Of a DNA stretch of 64,000 bases, positions 8,477 through 17,851 are shown one piece after another. Under the pieces are notes generated by a model, which did not search any database, was not told where the DNA came from, and saw only the letters and a program-made list of their open reading frames with translations. Each line of letters begins with the position of its first letter. Position 1 is the stretch's first letter. The DNA is from Candidatus Bathyarchaeota archaeon (GTDB lineage: Archaea > Thermoproteota > Bathyarchaeia > Bathyarchaeales > Bathycorpusculaceae): contig JAOZHX010000019.1 of NCBI GenBank assembly GCA_026014665.1, forward strand, positions 124,001 through 188,000, read 5' to 3'. The translations under genes and the position numbers were made by a program.

Positions 8477-10063
8477 TCAATTTTTACTTATACGTAATCT
8501 ACGCATTAGCCCTTCAATTAAATCAAGCAACCAATTTAATGGTCTGCGAAGAAGCCCCAGCCCATTAGCGATTTCCCGCAGGTTGCTTATATCCGTCCCA
8601 TTAAAGGTTCGGATCAGTATCGCTATGGAAAGAAACATAGCAACGAAAATCATGGTTCCAACCACAACCTGTACTAAACTAGAAAAAGGCATCAAAGAAA
8701 CAAGCAAGTATGTAACTAGGCCAGCTATTCCTGAAGAAAACAAAATTTTCACGGATGACACCCAATCCACTGATACACCAAACTGCTTCCTGACAAACCG
8801 CAAACTCAAAAACAAACCAGGAAGACCAGCCGTCAACGAAGTTAAGATTAAACCAATAACTCCAAACTGCGAAATCAACACAAAACCCAACGGAAAACCA
8901 ATCGCCACTGTAAGTATGGTTATCTTTAAGTTATACGAGGTGAACCCTTGACTATTAATTAAATTGCCAGTGCTGAAGCTTCCAAACGCAGAATAAAGAT
9001 AAGTTATAGACAACAACGCTAAATACAGAGGAGCCTCCACATACCTATCTTGAAATATCGTTACAATAACAGGCGAAGCAAGCGCTACAATAATAAACGC
9101 CACCGGCACAACAATCAAAGCAGCGTACTTAACAGAAAACTGAAAAACACTCCTCAAAATATCCCCATCCTTCTGCGCATCAAGCTTTGAAAAAGCAGGA
9201 AACAACATCGTAGTTACCGGAGTCGCAAAAAAAGTAATCAAAACAACAAAATTAGTGGCTACGTTGTAATTCCCTATAAGGGCATTATTGCTTACAAAAA
9301 TCGCCATTACGTAAATATAAAACTGAGTCAGAAAACCTGCTAAAATCGAACCGATCGAAATTGGCAACCCATACTTGAACAAAACCTTGGCGGTGGCAAC
9401 CAATTCTAACTTACAGTTGAAAACCCTAGGCAAGGACTTATACATCATATACATAAGCAACATACCAGTCAATCCAGCAACCAATACAGCGACGGTAAAA
9501 CCCCAAACCGCACCAAACGTCCCAAAACCTAAAAGCACAAGCCCAATTATAAGCCCAGTTTTAATTATCGATTGAACGATAAGCATGATGCTGTTTAGAT
9601 GCATTTTCTCAAGACCAGTAAAAGCTGCGGTGGCCACGTTAATGAGCCCACCAGTCACGATAGTAAAAGAGGATATCTGGATGAGCCCACCAATATCTGG
9701 ACGGTTGAAAGCTACCGCCAAGAAATCTGATAATGCAAAAGAGAGAATAGTAAGGAATAACCCAAAGATCAATTCAAAGAACGCCCCTGAAAAGAAGACG
9801 CTCCTTACTTTTGCCACGTTGTTTTCGCTATTATGCTGCGCAGAATACTTAACCATCGCTGTGTTTATACCCCAATCTCTGAAGTTGGCGAACAAGTTTG
9901 GGGCTGTTACGGCAATAGCATAGAGCCCATAGTTGTCTGCACCCAACAAGCGTGCGATGTAGATGGTGCCGATGGCTGAGATGAGTGTGGATACAACGAT
10001 TCCCCAGAGTAGGTGGAAGCTACCTTTCGCTGATATGCGTGCCATCTCGGTTGCTTTAGTCAA
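8477..10063 (-). CDS. Polysaccharide flippase (Wzx/RfbX-like, MOP superfamily)
   Basis: 528-residue multi-pass membrane protein with about 14 hydrophobic segments and the N-terminal signature RISAKGSFHLLWGIVVSTLISAIGTIYIARLLGADNYGLYAIA, typical of polysaccharide biosynthesis/oligosaccharide flippases. It would move the lipid-linked glycan made by this locus from the cytosolic to the outer face of the membrane. The short basic tail (LMRRLRISKN) is cytosolic. It is the last gene of the glycan block, separated from the rest by a decayed transposase, so it may have its own promoter. Assignment to the family is firm; substrate is inferred from context. Confidence 0.9.
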   Translation of the reverse strand: MTKATEMARISAKGSFHLLWGIVVSTLISAIGTIYIARLLGADNYGLYAIAVTAPNLFANFRDWGINTAMVKYSAQHNSENNVAKVRSVFFSGAFFELIFGLFLTILSFALSDFLAVAFNRPDIGGLIQISSFTIVTGGLINVATAAFTGLEKMHLNSIMLIVQSIIKTGLIIGLVLLGFGTFGAVWGFTVAVLVAGLTGMLLMYMMYKSLPRVFNCKLELVATAKVLFKYGLPISIGSILAGFLTQFYIYVMAIFVSNNALIGNYNVATNFVVLITFFATPVTTMLFPAFSKLDAQKDGDILRSVFQFSVKYAALIVVPVAFIIVALASPVIVTIFQDRYVEAPLYLALLSITYLYSAFGSFSTGNLINSQGFTSYNLKITILTVAIGFPLGFVLISQFGVIGLILTSLTAGLPGLFLSLRFVRKQFGVSVDWVSSVKILFSSGIAGLVTYLLVSLMPFSSLVQVVVGTMIFVAMFLSIAILIRTFNGTDISNLREIANGLGLLRRPLNWLLDLIEGLMRRLRISKN

Positions 10064-10254
10064 TTACCCTCTCTCTCAACAGCTGAGCATGTTGTACGTT
10101 AATTGTCATTGACGTAGTTGTGTCTTTAGGTTTGACAGATTTTAATTTGTTTGGGTGATGGGTTGTTTGTTTATATGGATTGAAACATGGATTCTATATT
10201 TGTAGTAGAGGTGTTCAGCTCTGCCTCTAATTTAGTATAGTGCCTTTGCTGAAG

Positions 10255-10760
10255 TAGACTTTGGGGTTTTAGCAATCGAAGGAGTACCTCTAAAAAGGCT
10301 GCTAAAATCAACCACCAAAGCGATCGATAATCTTCCAAACTCAATAGAAAAAACCGACGTTGGAAGGCAGAGATTTGACTTCAGCAAAATAACAGCGTTA
10401 ATCATCAAAGCTTATACTAAAAAAAGATTTACCGAGACACCAAAGTCTACCTCAACGACAACAAATAAACCCTCAAGAATTCAACCCAAAAGTACCCGAC
10501 CACAAAATAATAGAGAACAATGACCTACCACCCAGAACCATACCTAAAAGAACTCAACCAAACCGTTGGGCTCTTTTTAAAAAACGAGAACGATGCGCTA
10601 TAACGTACGCTAGCTGAAGAAAACGCAAACCAGGCACGCAAGATGCCCCCATCATGATTGGATTAAACTCCACGCAGCCGTAACAACGATAAAAAACTAT
10701 TCCCAGCATGGAAGTCACAGATGCCAACGCCCATGACTCTATAGAATTTTAAAGCCTGCA
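10255..10760 (+). pseudogene. Decayed DDE (IS4/IS5-like) transposase relic
   Basis: Between the flippase and the next membrane protein, no intact gene is present. On the plus strand, frame pieces read DWIKLHAAV at 10655 and, one frameshift later, EVTDANAHDSIEF at 10711. Together they match the K-L-H-A-A-V ... E-V-T-D-x-x-x-H-D-S core around the second catalytic Asp region of IS5-type transposases. Upstream, an open piece with SIEKTDVGRQRFDFSK and IIKAYTKK could be the N-terminal region, broken by stops. No terminal inverted repeats or target duplication were found by eye. It is clearly dead. Confidence 0.6.
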
Positions 10761-10793
10761 TAATGCGAGCACATCTCTAATTAAGAAAAAAGT

Positions 10794-12920
10794 CTAATTT
10801 AACGCCTCATTTACAGGCATATAAGTATTCAGAGCAGTCGTTTCATTGAACTGGAACAACCACGCATCCCCCACTTGCTTAATCACAGTGAAATAAGGCG
10901 TTACCAAGAATTGAGACGCATTAAAATGCCTATAATAAGGAAGATTAAGCGCGTACGTAGTAGCAATGGATCCGATGTAAACGTATGAAACGTTGTACTC
11001 AATCAAAAATGGAACCGCTCTCAAATCAGAGGCGTCAGCAGTCAAAAAAGACATCAAATCACTATAATTTCGCAAGTAACTATACATGGAAACGGTCTGA
11101 CGCTGAGTAACAGAAGTCACGAATTGACCACTATCACCAGCAGAAACCAAAATCCGACCATTCGATGGGATATTTTCTGAAATCCATTTTAGCAAAGATA
11201 CATCTGCAACGCCAAGAGATTGGTAAGTATTAAACAGAAGTTGCATTTTGCTATATTGAGCCTGTTGCTCGACAATAACGGGGACCATAAATACACCAGC
11301 AGTAGATACTAACAACACTAATAAAGCACATGCCAAAATTTTGTTCTTTCTTATAACCCTATTTGTTTTATTACCGCTATTAAATAATCGTCTCAATGCG
11401 ACAGAAAAAAAGTAAATAGCAGAGAAGAGGACAACCGCCGTTAGGATTGTAGCGGGAATAAAGATATGCTGCCAAACTCTTGCTGGATCAAAGAGATTCG
11501 ATAATAAGTTAATTGGTAAATACAGAGTTAAAGTCAGATAACCCATAATTAATAGCATAAAAAGGTAAACCAATAATAAACTGTACTTGAATTCTTTTGA
11601 GGGAAAAACTGAAGCTATTCTTTTAGACACATATGGAATAAACAGAACAATGAGTAGAATTAGTGAAAAAGATGCCAATGCGAGTAATTTACCAAACTCT
11701 GAAAAGAAAAGCCATAAAGCAGGAATATCAAAAATCCAGTCAAAACCAATTCGTGTTTTCACAAATTCCGAAGAAATATTTGTAACTGAATTTAAGGTAA
11801 TTCCTGTAGCAAATTTACCAGCAATATTGTTCATGTAATAGGAAAAAATGTATGGAACACCGAACAACAATGGTGTCAAGAAGGCTATTATCAAGAAAAG
11901 GTTACGTCTATTAAAAAATGTGCTTATCGAAGGGGTAATATTGCGTATGCCCTGAAAATTGGCAATTTTAAATGATAGAAGCATTAGAACCCAAAAAAGC
12001 ATCATAAGCAGAGCACTTGGATAAGTTTGCAATGCTATAAAAATAATAAAACCGATAAGCGATGCGTTTAACCAAGTCATTTTTTGCTTTAACAAAAATG
12101 TATAAATTAAGCCCATACCACTAATCGAAAGGTAAAAGGATAATAAGACAGGCAAACCACTCCAGGAAATAGGCACCCAAGATAATCCAAGAGTAAAAAA
12201 TGAAGCGATTATCAAGCTCACAATTGAGAGAGCCTTACTTTCAAAAAGGCACTTTATTGTAGAATAGAAAGCTAAAGCAATTAAACACGGCAGTATTGCA
12301 CTTAACAATAAAACGATTTTTTGTACTGGAATGCCTAGCAGAGTTACAAAGATAGCGCAAAGCACGTGTACTCCTGATGGATAGTTAAGCTTAAAGCTGA
12401 CATAAGGTTGCCCACTTCTAGTAAGCAAAGCGTTAGGATTGTCCAATATAATGCGTATCATCAAGGTGTGGTCGGCGCCGTCATCATTTGTTGCTCCGTA
12501 GAAACCGGTTATTAGAGTTGATGTAATGAATACAAGGCTTAAAAGGATAGCTAATACTATGATTACATCAAAATTATTTATAATAAAAGTCTTATTTATT
12601 CTCGGCAACTTGTTCTTTGAGTAACAACGAACAATTATAAGTGCAATAATGGATATTGACAATATCAAGAAACTTGAGGCTAAAAACGGAATTGGAGCTA
12701 TGGATAAAATCAGAATAAACAAAAAGGCAAAAATAAAGCCAAAAAGGATTTGAAAATTAGCTTTCTGAAAAACATCAAAAGAACTAAACGGGTTTACTTT
12801 TTTAGTTAATATACAGATTAACCCAAGAATCCCTGAGCCAACTAAATATAAGATAGCCACCGCAAATATAGAAAAGAACACAGAATCTTGCAAGGTTATT
12901 TGAGTCCATTCCCCCCACAT
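10794..12920 (-). CDS. Multi-pass membrane protein, probable GT-C-type glycosyltransferase
   Basis: 708 residues. About 13 hydrophobic segments fill residues 15-560. The first outside loop carries GATNDDGADH, an Asp-rich stretch where GT-C enzymes keep the catalytic or metal-binding acid. The C-terminal 130 residues form a soluble extracytoplasmic domain beginning SLLKWISENIPSNGRILVSAG and including SYVYIGS, a layout seen in several archaeal GT-C-like proteins. GT-C enzymes use polyprenyl-phosphate sugars outside the membrane. No exact family recognised; the role in extending the glycan is inferred from topology and neighbours. Confidence 0.75.
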   Translation of the reverse strand: MWGEWTQITLQDSVFFSIFAVAILYLVGSGILGLICILTKKVNPFSSFDVFQKANFQILFGFIFAFLFILILSIAPIPFLASSFLILSISIIALIIVRCYSKNKLPRINKTFIINNFDVIIVLAILLSLVFITSTLITGFYGATNDDGADHTLMIRIILDNPNALLTRSGQPYVSFKLNYPSGVHVLCAIFVTLLGIPVQKIVLLLSAILPCLIALAFYSTIKCLFESKALSIVSLIIASFFTLGLSWVPISWSGLPVLLSFYLSISGMGLIYTFLLKQKMTWLNASLIGFIIFIALQTYPSALLMMLFWVLMLLSFKIANFQGIRNITPSISTFFNRRNLFLIIAFLTPLLFGVPYIFSYYMNNIAGKFATGITLNSVTNISSEFVKTRIGFDWIFDIPALWLFFSEFGKLLALASFSLILLIVLFIPYVSKRIASVFPSKEFKYSLLLVYLFMLLIMGYLTLTLYLPINLLSNLFDPARVWQHIFIPATILTAVVLFSAIYFFSVALRRLFNSGNKTNRVIRKNKILACALLVLLVSTAGVFMVPVIVEQQAQYSKMQLLFNTYQSLGVADVSLLKWISENIPSNGRILVSAGDSGQFVTSVTQRQTVSMYSYLRNYSDLMSFLTADASDLRAVPFLIEYNVSYVYIGSIATTYALNLPYYRHFNASQFLVTPYFTVIKQVGDAWLFQFNETTALNTYMPVNEALN

Positions 12921-13029
12921 AGCCTACTCACATAATCATCTAATTATCGATTTGCGTACTCTCATGGGAAATTTTGTTTGTTCACTACTGTTTCATATGT
13001 ATTAAGCTCTAATCTTGCGGATCTATAGG

Positions 13030-14151
13030 TCATAGGTTAATTTTCTCTTTTAATATTCGGACTATTTTTTCTGATGCTTTTCCATCACCATAAGGATTAT
13101 TTCTGAACTTACTTTTAATTTCAGTATAATTTTCTTTTATGTGTTTTAATGCCTGAGTTATCCTTGCTGGATTTACATCTGTAATGAAATTAACTCCTAG
13201 GTCGACAGTTTCAGTCCATTCTGTCCTATCTCGAATTGTTATACATGGGGTTTTTGACCAAAATGCCTCCTTTTGTAATCCTCCTGAGTCAGTTATTGCT
13301 ATTTTTGCATGCTTTAGGAGCGCTAGCATCTCAATATAACCTACAGGATTTATGGCACGAATATTAGTATTGTTGAAAGAAATCCCGCTCCGTTTCAGCC
13401 TTTCTTTTGTTCGAGGATGAATAGGAAAAATTACATGCATTTTTGCCTTTTGTACTGTTTGCAATATTCCCTGGAGTTTAGCGGGGTCGTCGACGTTTTC
13501 CGATCTATGGGTAGTAAGCAGAATGTAATCATTGTCAATTAAATTTAGTTCTTCCCAGATGCTATTTTTATCAGCTTGGTTTGTGAAATTTAAAAAATTA
13601 TCATACATAGTATCACCCGTTAAGTAAATTTCACCAGTTACCGATTCTCCTTGAAGGTTTTTTTGACAATTAGCCGTTGGCGCGAATAGCAGTTGCGCGC
13701 TGTGATCTATAAGGCGTCTGTTAATTTCTTCAGCCATTTTCATATCATAACTTCGGGCTCCTGACTCAAGATGAGCCACGTCAATGCCTAATTTAACCGA
13801 GGCGATAGCTCCGGCAAAAGCAGAATTAGTATCACCTGGAACTAAGACAAGCGATGGTTTCTCCATAATTAAGTGTTTTTCTAGACGAAGCATAATTTCT
13901 GCACTTTGATAGATATGTGAACCTGAACCAACATTAAGGTTAACTAATGGTGCTGATGGTGAAAGTTCATCAAAGAAGACTTGTGAAAGGGAAGCATCAT
14001 AATGTTGACCTGTATGGATAATTTGTATACATAAATCTTGTTTTAATGCTTCTTGGAGGATTGGGACCGATTTTATTATTTGAGGCCTGGTTCCCAAAAC
14101 AAGGAATATTTTTTTAAAGGTCCTTTCGCTTTTTTTACGTGTTTCTGACAT
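13030..14151 (-). CDS. wecB: UDP-N-acetylglucosamine 2-epimerase (non-hydrolysing)
   Basis: 373 residues, normal length. Interconverts UDP-GlcNAc and UDP-ManNAc in the cytosol. Signature segments: VLGTRPQIIKSVPILQEAL at the N terminus, HTGQHYD, VPGDTNS, HLESGARS, EEINRRLIDH, TTHRSENVD, FPIHPRT and TDSGGLQKEA. The last holds the nucleotide-binding loop of the GT-B-like fold. ATG at 14151 directly abuts the stop of the upstream reductase, so both are co-translated. UDP-ManNAc or an oxidised derivative is thus a likely building block of this glycan. Confidence 0.93.
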   Translation of the reverse strand: MSETRKKSERTFKKIFLVLGTRPQIIKSVPILQEALKQDLCIQIIHTGQHYDASLSQVFFDELSPSAPLVNLNVGSGSHIYQSAEIMLRLEKHLIMEKPSLVLVPGDTNSAFAGAIASVKLGIDVAHLESGARSYDMKMAEEINRRLIDHSAQLLFAPTANCQKNLQGESVTGEIYLTGDTMYDNFLNFTNQADKNSIWEELNLIDNDYILLTTHRSENVDDPAKLQGILQTVQKAKMHVIFPIHPRTKERLKRSGISFNNTNIRAINPVGYIEMLALLKHAKIAITDSGGLQKEAFWSKTPCITIRDRTEWTETVDLGVNFITDVNPARITQALKHIKENYTEIKSKFRNNPYGDGKASEKIVRILKEKINL

Positions 14152-14895
14152 TTAGATATAAAAACCGCCATTTATGTTAAAGACTTGACCAGTAATGTAA
14201 CTTGCATCGTCTGAAACTAAATATGCTACAAGATGGGCAACTTCTTCAGGTTTTCCAAATCTGCCAAGAGGTATTTTGCTCATTATCTTTGGAATTATAT
14301 CAGGAGGTATTTTTTTTGTCATTGAGGTTTCTATGAAACCTGGAGCGATAGCATTCACCGTAATACCATACTTGGCATATTCTCTGGCAACAGTTTTTGT
14401 AAAGCCGATCACAGCTGCCTTAGCAGCAGCGTAATTAGCTTGTCCAATATTGCCTGTTTCCGCTACGACTGATGAAACATTTACAATCCGTCCATATTTG
14501 TTTTTTTTCATTAGAGCAACTGCTCTTTTTGTACAGTTAAACGTTCCAGTCAAGGTTACTGATAAAACGGCATTCCAATCATCATCAGTCATATTTTCTA
14601 AGAAAGAATCCTTAACTATTCCTGCATTATTCACCAGTATGTCAACTTTTCCATATTGTTTTATTGCGGTTTCAAATAGCTTATCAACATCGATGGCACT
14701 CCGAACATCGGCAGTAACGTTTATAGCATTACAACCCATTTCTTTTATTGCAAGCACAGTCTTATTTGCTTCTTCAATATCACGTTCATTATTGATAATT
14801 ATGGAGGCCCCTTCTTGGGCTAACTTAAAAGCTATAGCTCGACCTATTCCTCTAGAACTTCCTGTAACAAGTGCAACTTTGTCTTTAAATCTCAT
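14152..14895 (-). CDS. SDR-family reductase (FabG-like 3-oxoacyl reductase)
   Basis: Short-chain dehydrogenase of 247 residues from the chosen start. It has TGSSRGIG for NAD(P) binding near residue 13, NNAG near 88, the catalytic Ser in SSVV near 140, YAAAK (Tyr/Lys) near 154, and the C-terminal YITGQVFNINGG typical of FabG. I prefer ATG at 14895 (MRFKDKVALVTG) with GAGAGTGG just upstream; an in-frame ATG at 14931 would add 12 atypical residues and overlap the methyltransferase stop by four bases. Archaea lack fatty-acid synthesis of the bacterial type, so a sugar or lipid carbonyl substrate within the glycan pathway is likelier. Confidence 0.88.
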   Translation of the reverse strand: MRFKDKVALVTGSSRGIGRAIAFKLAQEGASIIINNERDIEEANKTVLAIKEMGCNAINVTADVRSAIDVDKLFETAIKQYGKVDILVNNAGIVKDSFLENMTDDDWNAVLSVTLTGTFNCTKRAVALMKKNKYGRIVNVSSVVAETGNIGQANYAAAKAAVIGFTKTVAREYAKYGITVNAIAPGFIETSMTKKIPPDIIPKIMSKIPLGRFGKPEEVAHLVAYLVSDDASYITGQVFNINGGFYI

Positions 14896-14927
14896 GTTTC
14901 CACTCTCAAGAAATGCAGGTACATACC

Positions 14928-15602
14928 TCATATATTTTTTGGCAGACTGATAGTTGAATTGGCTTTTTTACTAAGTATGAAAAATCTATGATAAGGATTT
15001 TCAATGACACGATATGTATTACAAACAGAAAAACCTGATTCATTCATTATCTGGCAGATTTTCTGAATCGGATATCCCTTTTTTCCAATTTCCCAATGAT
15101 GCTGCCCATCGAAAATCTGCTCCCTCTGAAAAACATTGGGCAATCCCATTATTTTCTGGATACCACCTAATGGGCAGTGAACATTGATGCTAATATAAGG
15201 AGTAACATCAGGCAAACTGATTATAGCTTTTGTAGTAACGACACGGTTTAACTCCAATAGTGCATTTTTAAGGTTTTTAAAAGGCAAATGCTCTAATACT
15301 TCACAACATAATACCACATCGAAAGAATTTTTTTCAAAAGGCAAATTCAATATTGAAGAATTAATTAGGGGTTTAAAACCTTTTAGGATATCAACGGTTA
15401 TCACTTCAAAACCAAAACGGTTTAGGTAATTTGATACAAATTTGTTACCTATACCAACCTCCAGAACTGAATTTTTATTAGTTTTAAACGTCTCTAAAAT
15501 CTGATGCCAATAGCTAATAAATGTAGCTTTTGAATCGACTTGCTTTAAGTAAGTTGTTGTTATGGCATTGTCTATACAACCATGATTTCGATTTTGTGTC
15601 AT
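14928..15602 (-). CDS. Class I SAM-dependent methyltransferase
   Basis: 224 residues. Motif I is VLEVGIGNKFVSNYL (SAM-binding loop), motif II is VITVDILKGF, and motif IV is FDVVLCCEVLEHLPF, typical of the Methyltransf_11/UbiE type. The following HCPLGGIQKIMGLPN and QHHWEIGKKGYP are specific to a subgroup common in archaeal and bacterial glycan clusters. It may methylate a sugar hydroxyl or acid group of the glycan, or a lipid carrier; this is inferred from position between the GH43-like and SDR genes. The 3' end overlaps an alternative start of the reductase by four bases. Confidence 0.85.
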   Translation of the reverse strand: MTQNRNHGCIDNAITTTYLKQVDSKATFISYWHQILETFKTNKNSVLEVGIGNKFVSNYLNRFGFEVITVDILKGFKPLINSSILNLPFEKNSFDVVLCCEVLEHLPFKNLKNALLELNRVVTTKAIISLPDVTPYISINVHCPLGGIQKIMGLPNVFQREQIFDGQHHWEIGKKGYPIQKICQIMNESGFSVCNTYRVIENPYHRFFILSKKANSTISLPKNI

Positions 15603-15639
15603 CTACTGATCCCATTGATTATGTTAAACATTTTTTCAT

Positions 15640-16629
15640 TCAATTTATATAGAAAATTGAGAGACCTGTTTTCCAAACGCCATCTGCACGATCCATTATT
15701 GCATAATACACCCACAGCTCGTCTTCCCTTATTATAGGCGAGGGAGTATCGAGTGCAAGTGAACTTTTAGCATCCGGATATAATTCTGCCTTTTCTTTTG
15801 GACCATCTATCAAAATTCTTTTCGAGAGTGGTTGTTCAAAAAATGGAGAAGTACTCTCAACGAGACCGATGTATTGCTTATATGGAAATGATATGGAATA
15901 AATCGAGCCTGTTGGTAAAAGGTAATGCTTGTCATTTAAACTAAAGTATCCCGGGCAGAACACAGACTCATTCCACGCACTCTTTTCACCATTTAGCTTT
16001 TTTAGCGGATTAGTTAGGTTTTTTTCCACTAAAACATCATGATCACGGATCTTTATCTTTACATAACCTATTTGCCTATGCAAATAATTTGAGCCTAAAA
16101 TCTTATGAAAAGATAGATAAGGTAACTTATTTGATACATTACTGTAAAATAAGATGAACGTATCGTCTTTTAGGGATACAACAGACGGCCCGGCATCAAT
16201 ATCATATCCTTCCCAACGCATTTGCGGCATGCATATTGTTTTAACAAAAATCCACGGACCCAGCAGGTTTTCAGCGACAGCTAAACCTAATCTTCGACCA
16301 CTCAACTGGTCAGGTTTGTAAGCAAACGCCATCCAATACTTGCCTTTACAAGTGAATAGCGCCGGAGTAAGGGCAATTTGGCCAACTGACAATACAGGAT
16401 TCCCGCTATATTTAGCAAAATTAATGCCATCTTGACTTAAAGCAACACCTATAGATGCCTTACATGAGATATGGTTCCAATCAATATTCGTTGAACCTGA
16501 GTAGAACATATAAAACCGTTTTTCGTTGGGCTCGTTGAATACACACTCGAAAGTGGATGCTGCTGTGTCAAACCCGAAATTTGAAGGTGACAGAATAATT
16601 CCAACATTTTTTTTTAATCGAAACATCAA
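15640..16629 (-). CDS. Beta-propeller glycosidase-like protein (GH43/GH130-like)
   Basis: 329 residues with repeated beta-blade patterns of five-bladed propeller glycosidases: FYMFYSGSTN, IGVALSQDGINF, PVLSVG, YWMAFAYKP, GYDIDAGPSVVS, FILFYSNVS and ELWVYYAIMD. Such proteins act on beta-linked or mannosidic bonds, and catalytically dead forms occur in polysaccharide operons. No signal peptide, so it should be cytosolic. The Asp in DIDAGPS and Glu in WNESVF are candidate catalytic acids. Whether it hydrolyses, phosphorylyses or only binds sugar cannot be told. Short spacers to both neighbours place it in the glycan operon. Confidence 0.7.
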   Translation of the reverse strand: MMFRLKKNVGIILSPSNFGFDTAASTFECVFNEPNEKRFYMFYSGSTNIDWNHISCKASIGVALSQDGINFAKYSGNPVLSVGQIALTPALFTCKGKYWMAFAYKPDQLSGRRLGLAVAENLLGPWIFVKTICMPQMRWEGYDIDAGPSVVSLKDDTFILFYSNVSNKLPYLSFHKILGSNYLHRQIGYVKIKIRDHDVLVEKNLTNPLKKLNGEKSAWNESVFCPGYFSLNDKHYLLPTGSIYSISFPYKQYIGLVESTSPFFEQPLSKRILIDGPKEKAELYPDAKSSLALDTPSPIIREDELWVYYAIMDRADGVWKTGLSIFYIN

Positions 16630-16659
16630 GTCACGTCCAAGACTTAAATAATCATTAAT

Positions 16660-17811
16660 TCAGGTAACCCCTTCTGTGAATGCAGCGGTAATAAACCAAT
16701 TGTATCTGTTTAATACTTGCTCAGGATTCAATGTATTACATGATTTTATAATTATATCCAAATTGGCAGTGAATAAGCGGTGAAAACCATTATCTACGAA
16801 AGCATGGCGCCATAAATTGAAAGAAGAAGTGGAAAGCCAAACCCTACCAAAATCAGCATTTGCTTTCTTAAAGTAAGAAATTGCCTGTTGTATAAGGAAA
16901 TAAGCGTCATTCTGTGCGCTCCTTAAGAAGAGAAAATCCACAATGTCTCCGACTAAATAGAAATTAAACCGTTTTTTAATTGTTACTATTATATAACCAG
17001 TAATTTTACTTCCATGCTTTGAGACAAACATTTTGTGTTCGATTACCGGATTATTCAAGAATCTCCATTGCAGATACCGCTTATCTCGCTTGATAGTTAT
17101 GTTTTTTTCTTCCTCAGAATATCTGCGCCATAAGTCATCTATTTCAGGAGTTAAAAACGGGTATGCAACTATATTAACTTTGAATCTATTCTTTAAGTTC
17201 ATTGCCTTCTTGTTTATTGTCCATGATCGATACACAGGTCCTGAAAGTGTACTAACTATGTTTCTGAGGTAAGGATTTTTTATTTTGTTATGCAATAAGA
17301 AATCAAGGGTTTTAACAGCGTTAAGTGGGAGTATCATGGTAACCATATTTTGGCACATATAATTATACCCTGCTTTAAGTTGAGGTTTAAGCGCGTTTTC
17401 CAGTGGCAACCCATAAATCAAGGAAATTTTCTGTTCGTCAGCTTTTTTGATTGCTCTTCTGATTAGAGTGTCAAAAATTCTTATCGGGCTTCTTTCGCCC
17501 GCGCAACGAATTTTTACATTAGCCTTAGCCCCTCTATAATCTGGGTGAACAGCCGAACCTTCAGCTTTTGCACCAAGCAAATTTTTTGTTCCATATTTTA
17601 TTTCTAGCGGTATTAAAGCATAATGTCCAATTATTTTGCCTTCGTGCTCTGCAACTTGTATCAGTGCATGACCCGCTGGAGAATTAGCGTACTCCCATTG
17701 CCAAATAGATAGGGCATCATTGTTATCCAGATGTTTCCAATGAGAGCGCAGTAATTTTATTATGCCAATTTCGTCACCTTTTTGGTAATCTCTAAAGATT
17801 AAATCACTCAT
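16660..17811 (-). CDS. GNAT-superfamily N-acetyltransferase, tandem domains
   Basis: 383 residues. The first half reads as a GNAT fold: FRDYQKGDEIGIIKLL, then QVAEHEGKIIGHYALIPLEIKYG, the acetyl-CoA pantetheine strand SAVHPDYRGAK, and IYGLPLENAL. The second half repeats a GNAT-like layout (MFVSKHGSKITGYIIVTI, VGDIVDFLFL, ARSAQ-like helix), as in Mnat-type or FemAB-like tandem acyltransferases. It probably acylates an amino sugar or a lipid-linked intermediate of the glycan. The basic patch after YRGAK (IKIRCAGERSPIR) would bind CoA phosphate. Substrate unknown; position between glycan genes is the only guide. Confidence 0.72.
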   Translation of the reverse strand: MSDLIFRDYQKGDEIGIIKLLRSHWKHLDNNDALSIWQWEYANSPAGHALIQVAEHEGKIIGHYALIPLEIKYGTKNLLGAKAEGSAVHPDYRGAKANVKIRCAGERSPIRIFDTLIRRAIKKADEQKISLIYGLPLENALKPQLKAGYNYMCQNMVTMILPLNAVKTLDFLLHNKIKNPYLRNIVSTLSGPVYRSWTINKKAMNLKNRFKVNIVAYPFLTPEIDDLWRRYSEEEKNITIKRDKRYLQWRFLNNPVIEHKMFVSKHGSKITGYIIVTIKKRFNFYLVGDIVDFLFLRSAQNDAYFLIQQAISYFKKANADFGRVWLSTSSFNLWRHAFVDNGFHRLFTANLDIIIKSCNTLNPEQVLNRYNWFITAAFTEGVT

Positions 17812-17851
17812 AACGTTTCACTACAAAAAATTTGAGAATCGCCATTTTGGT

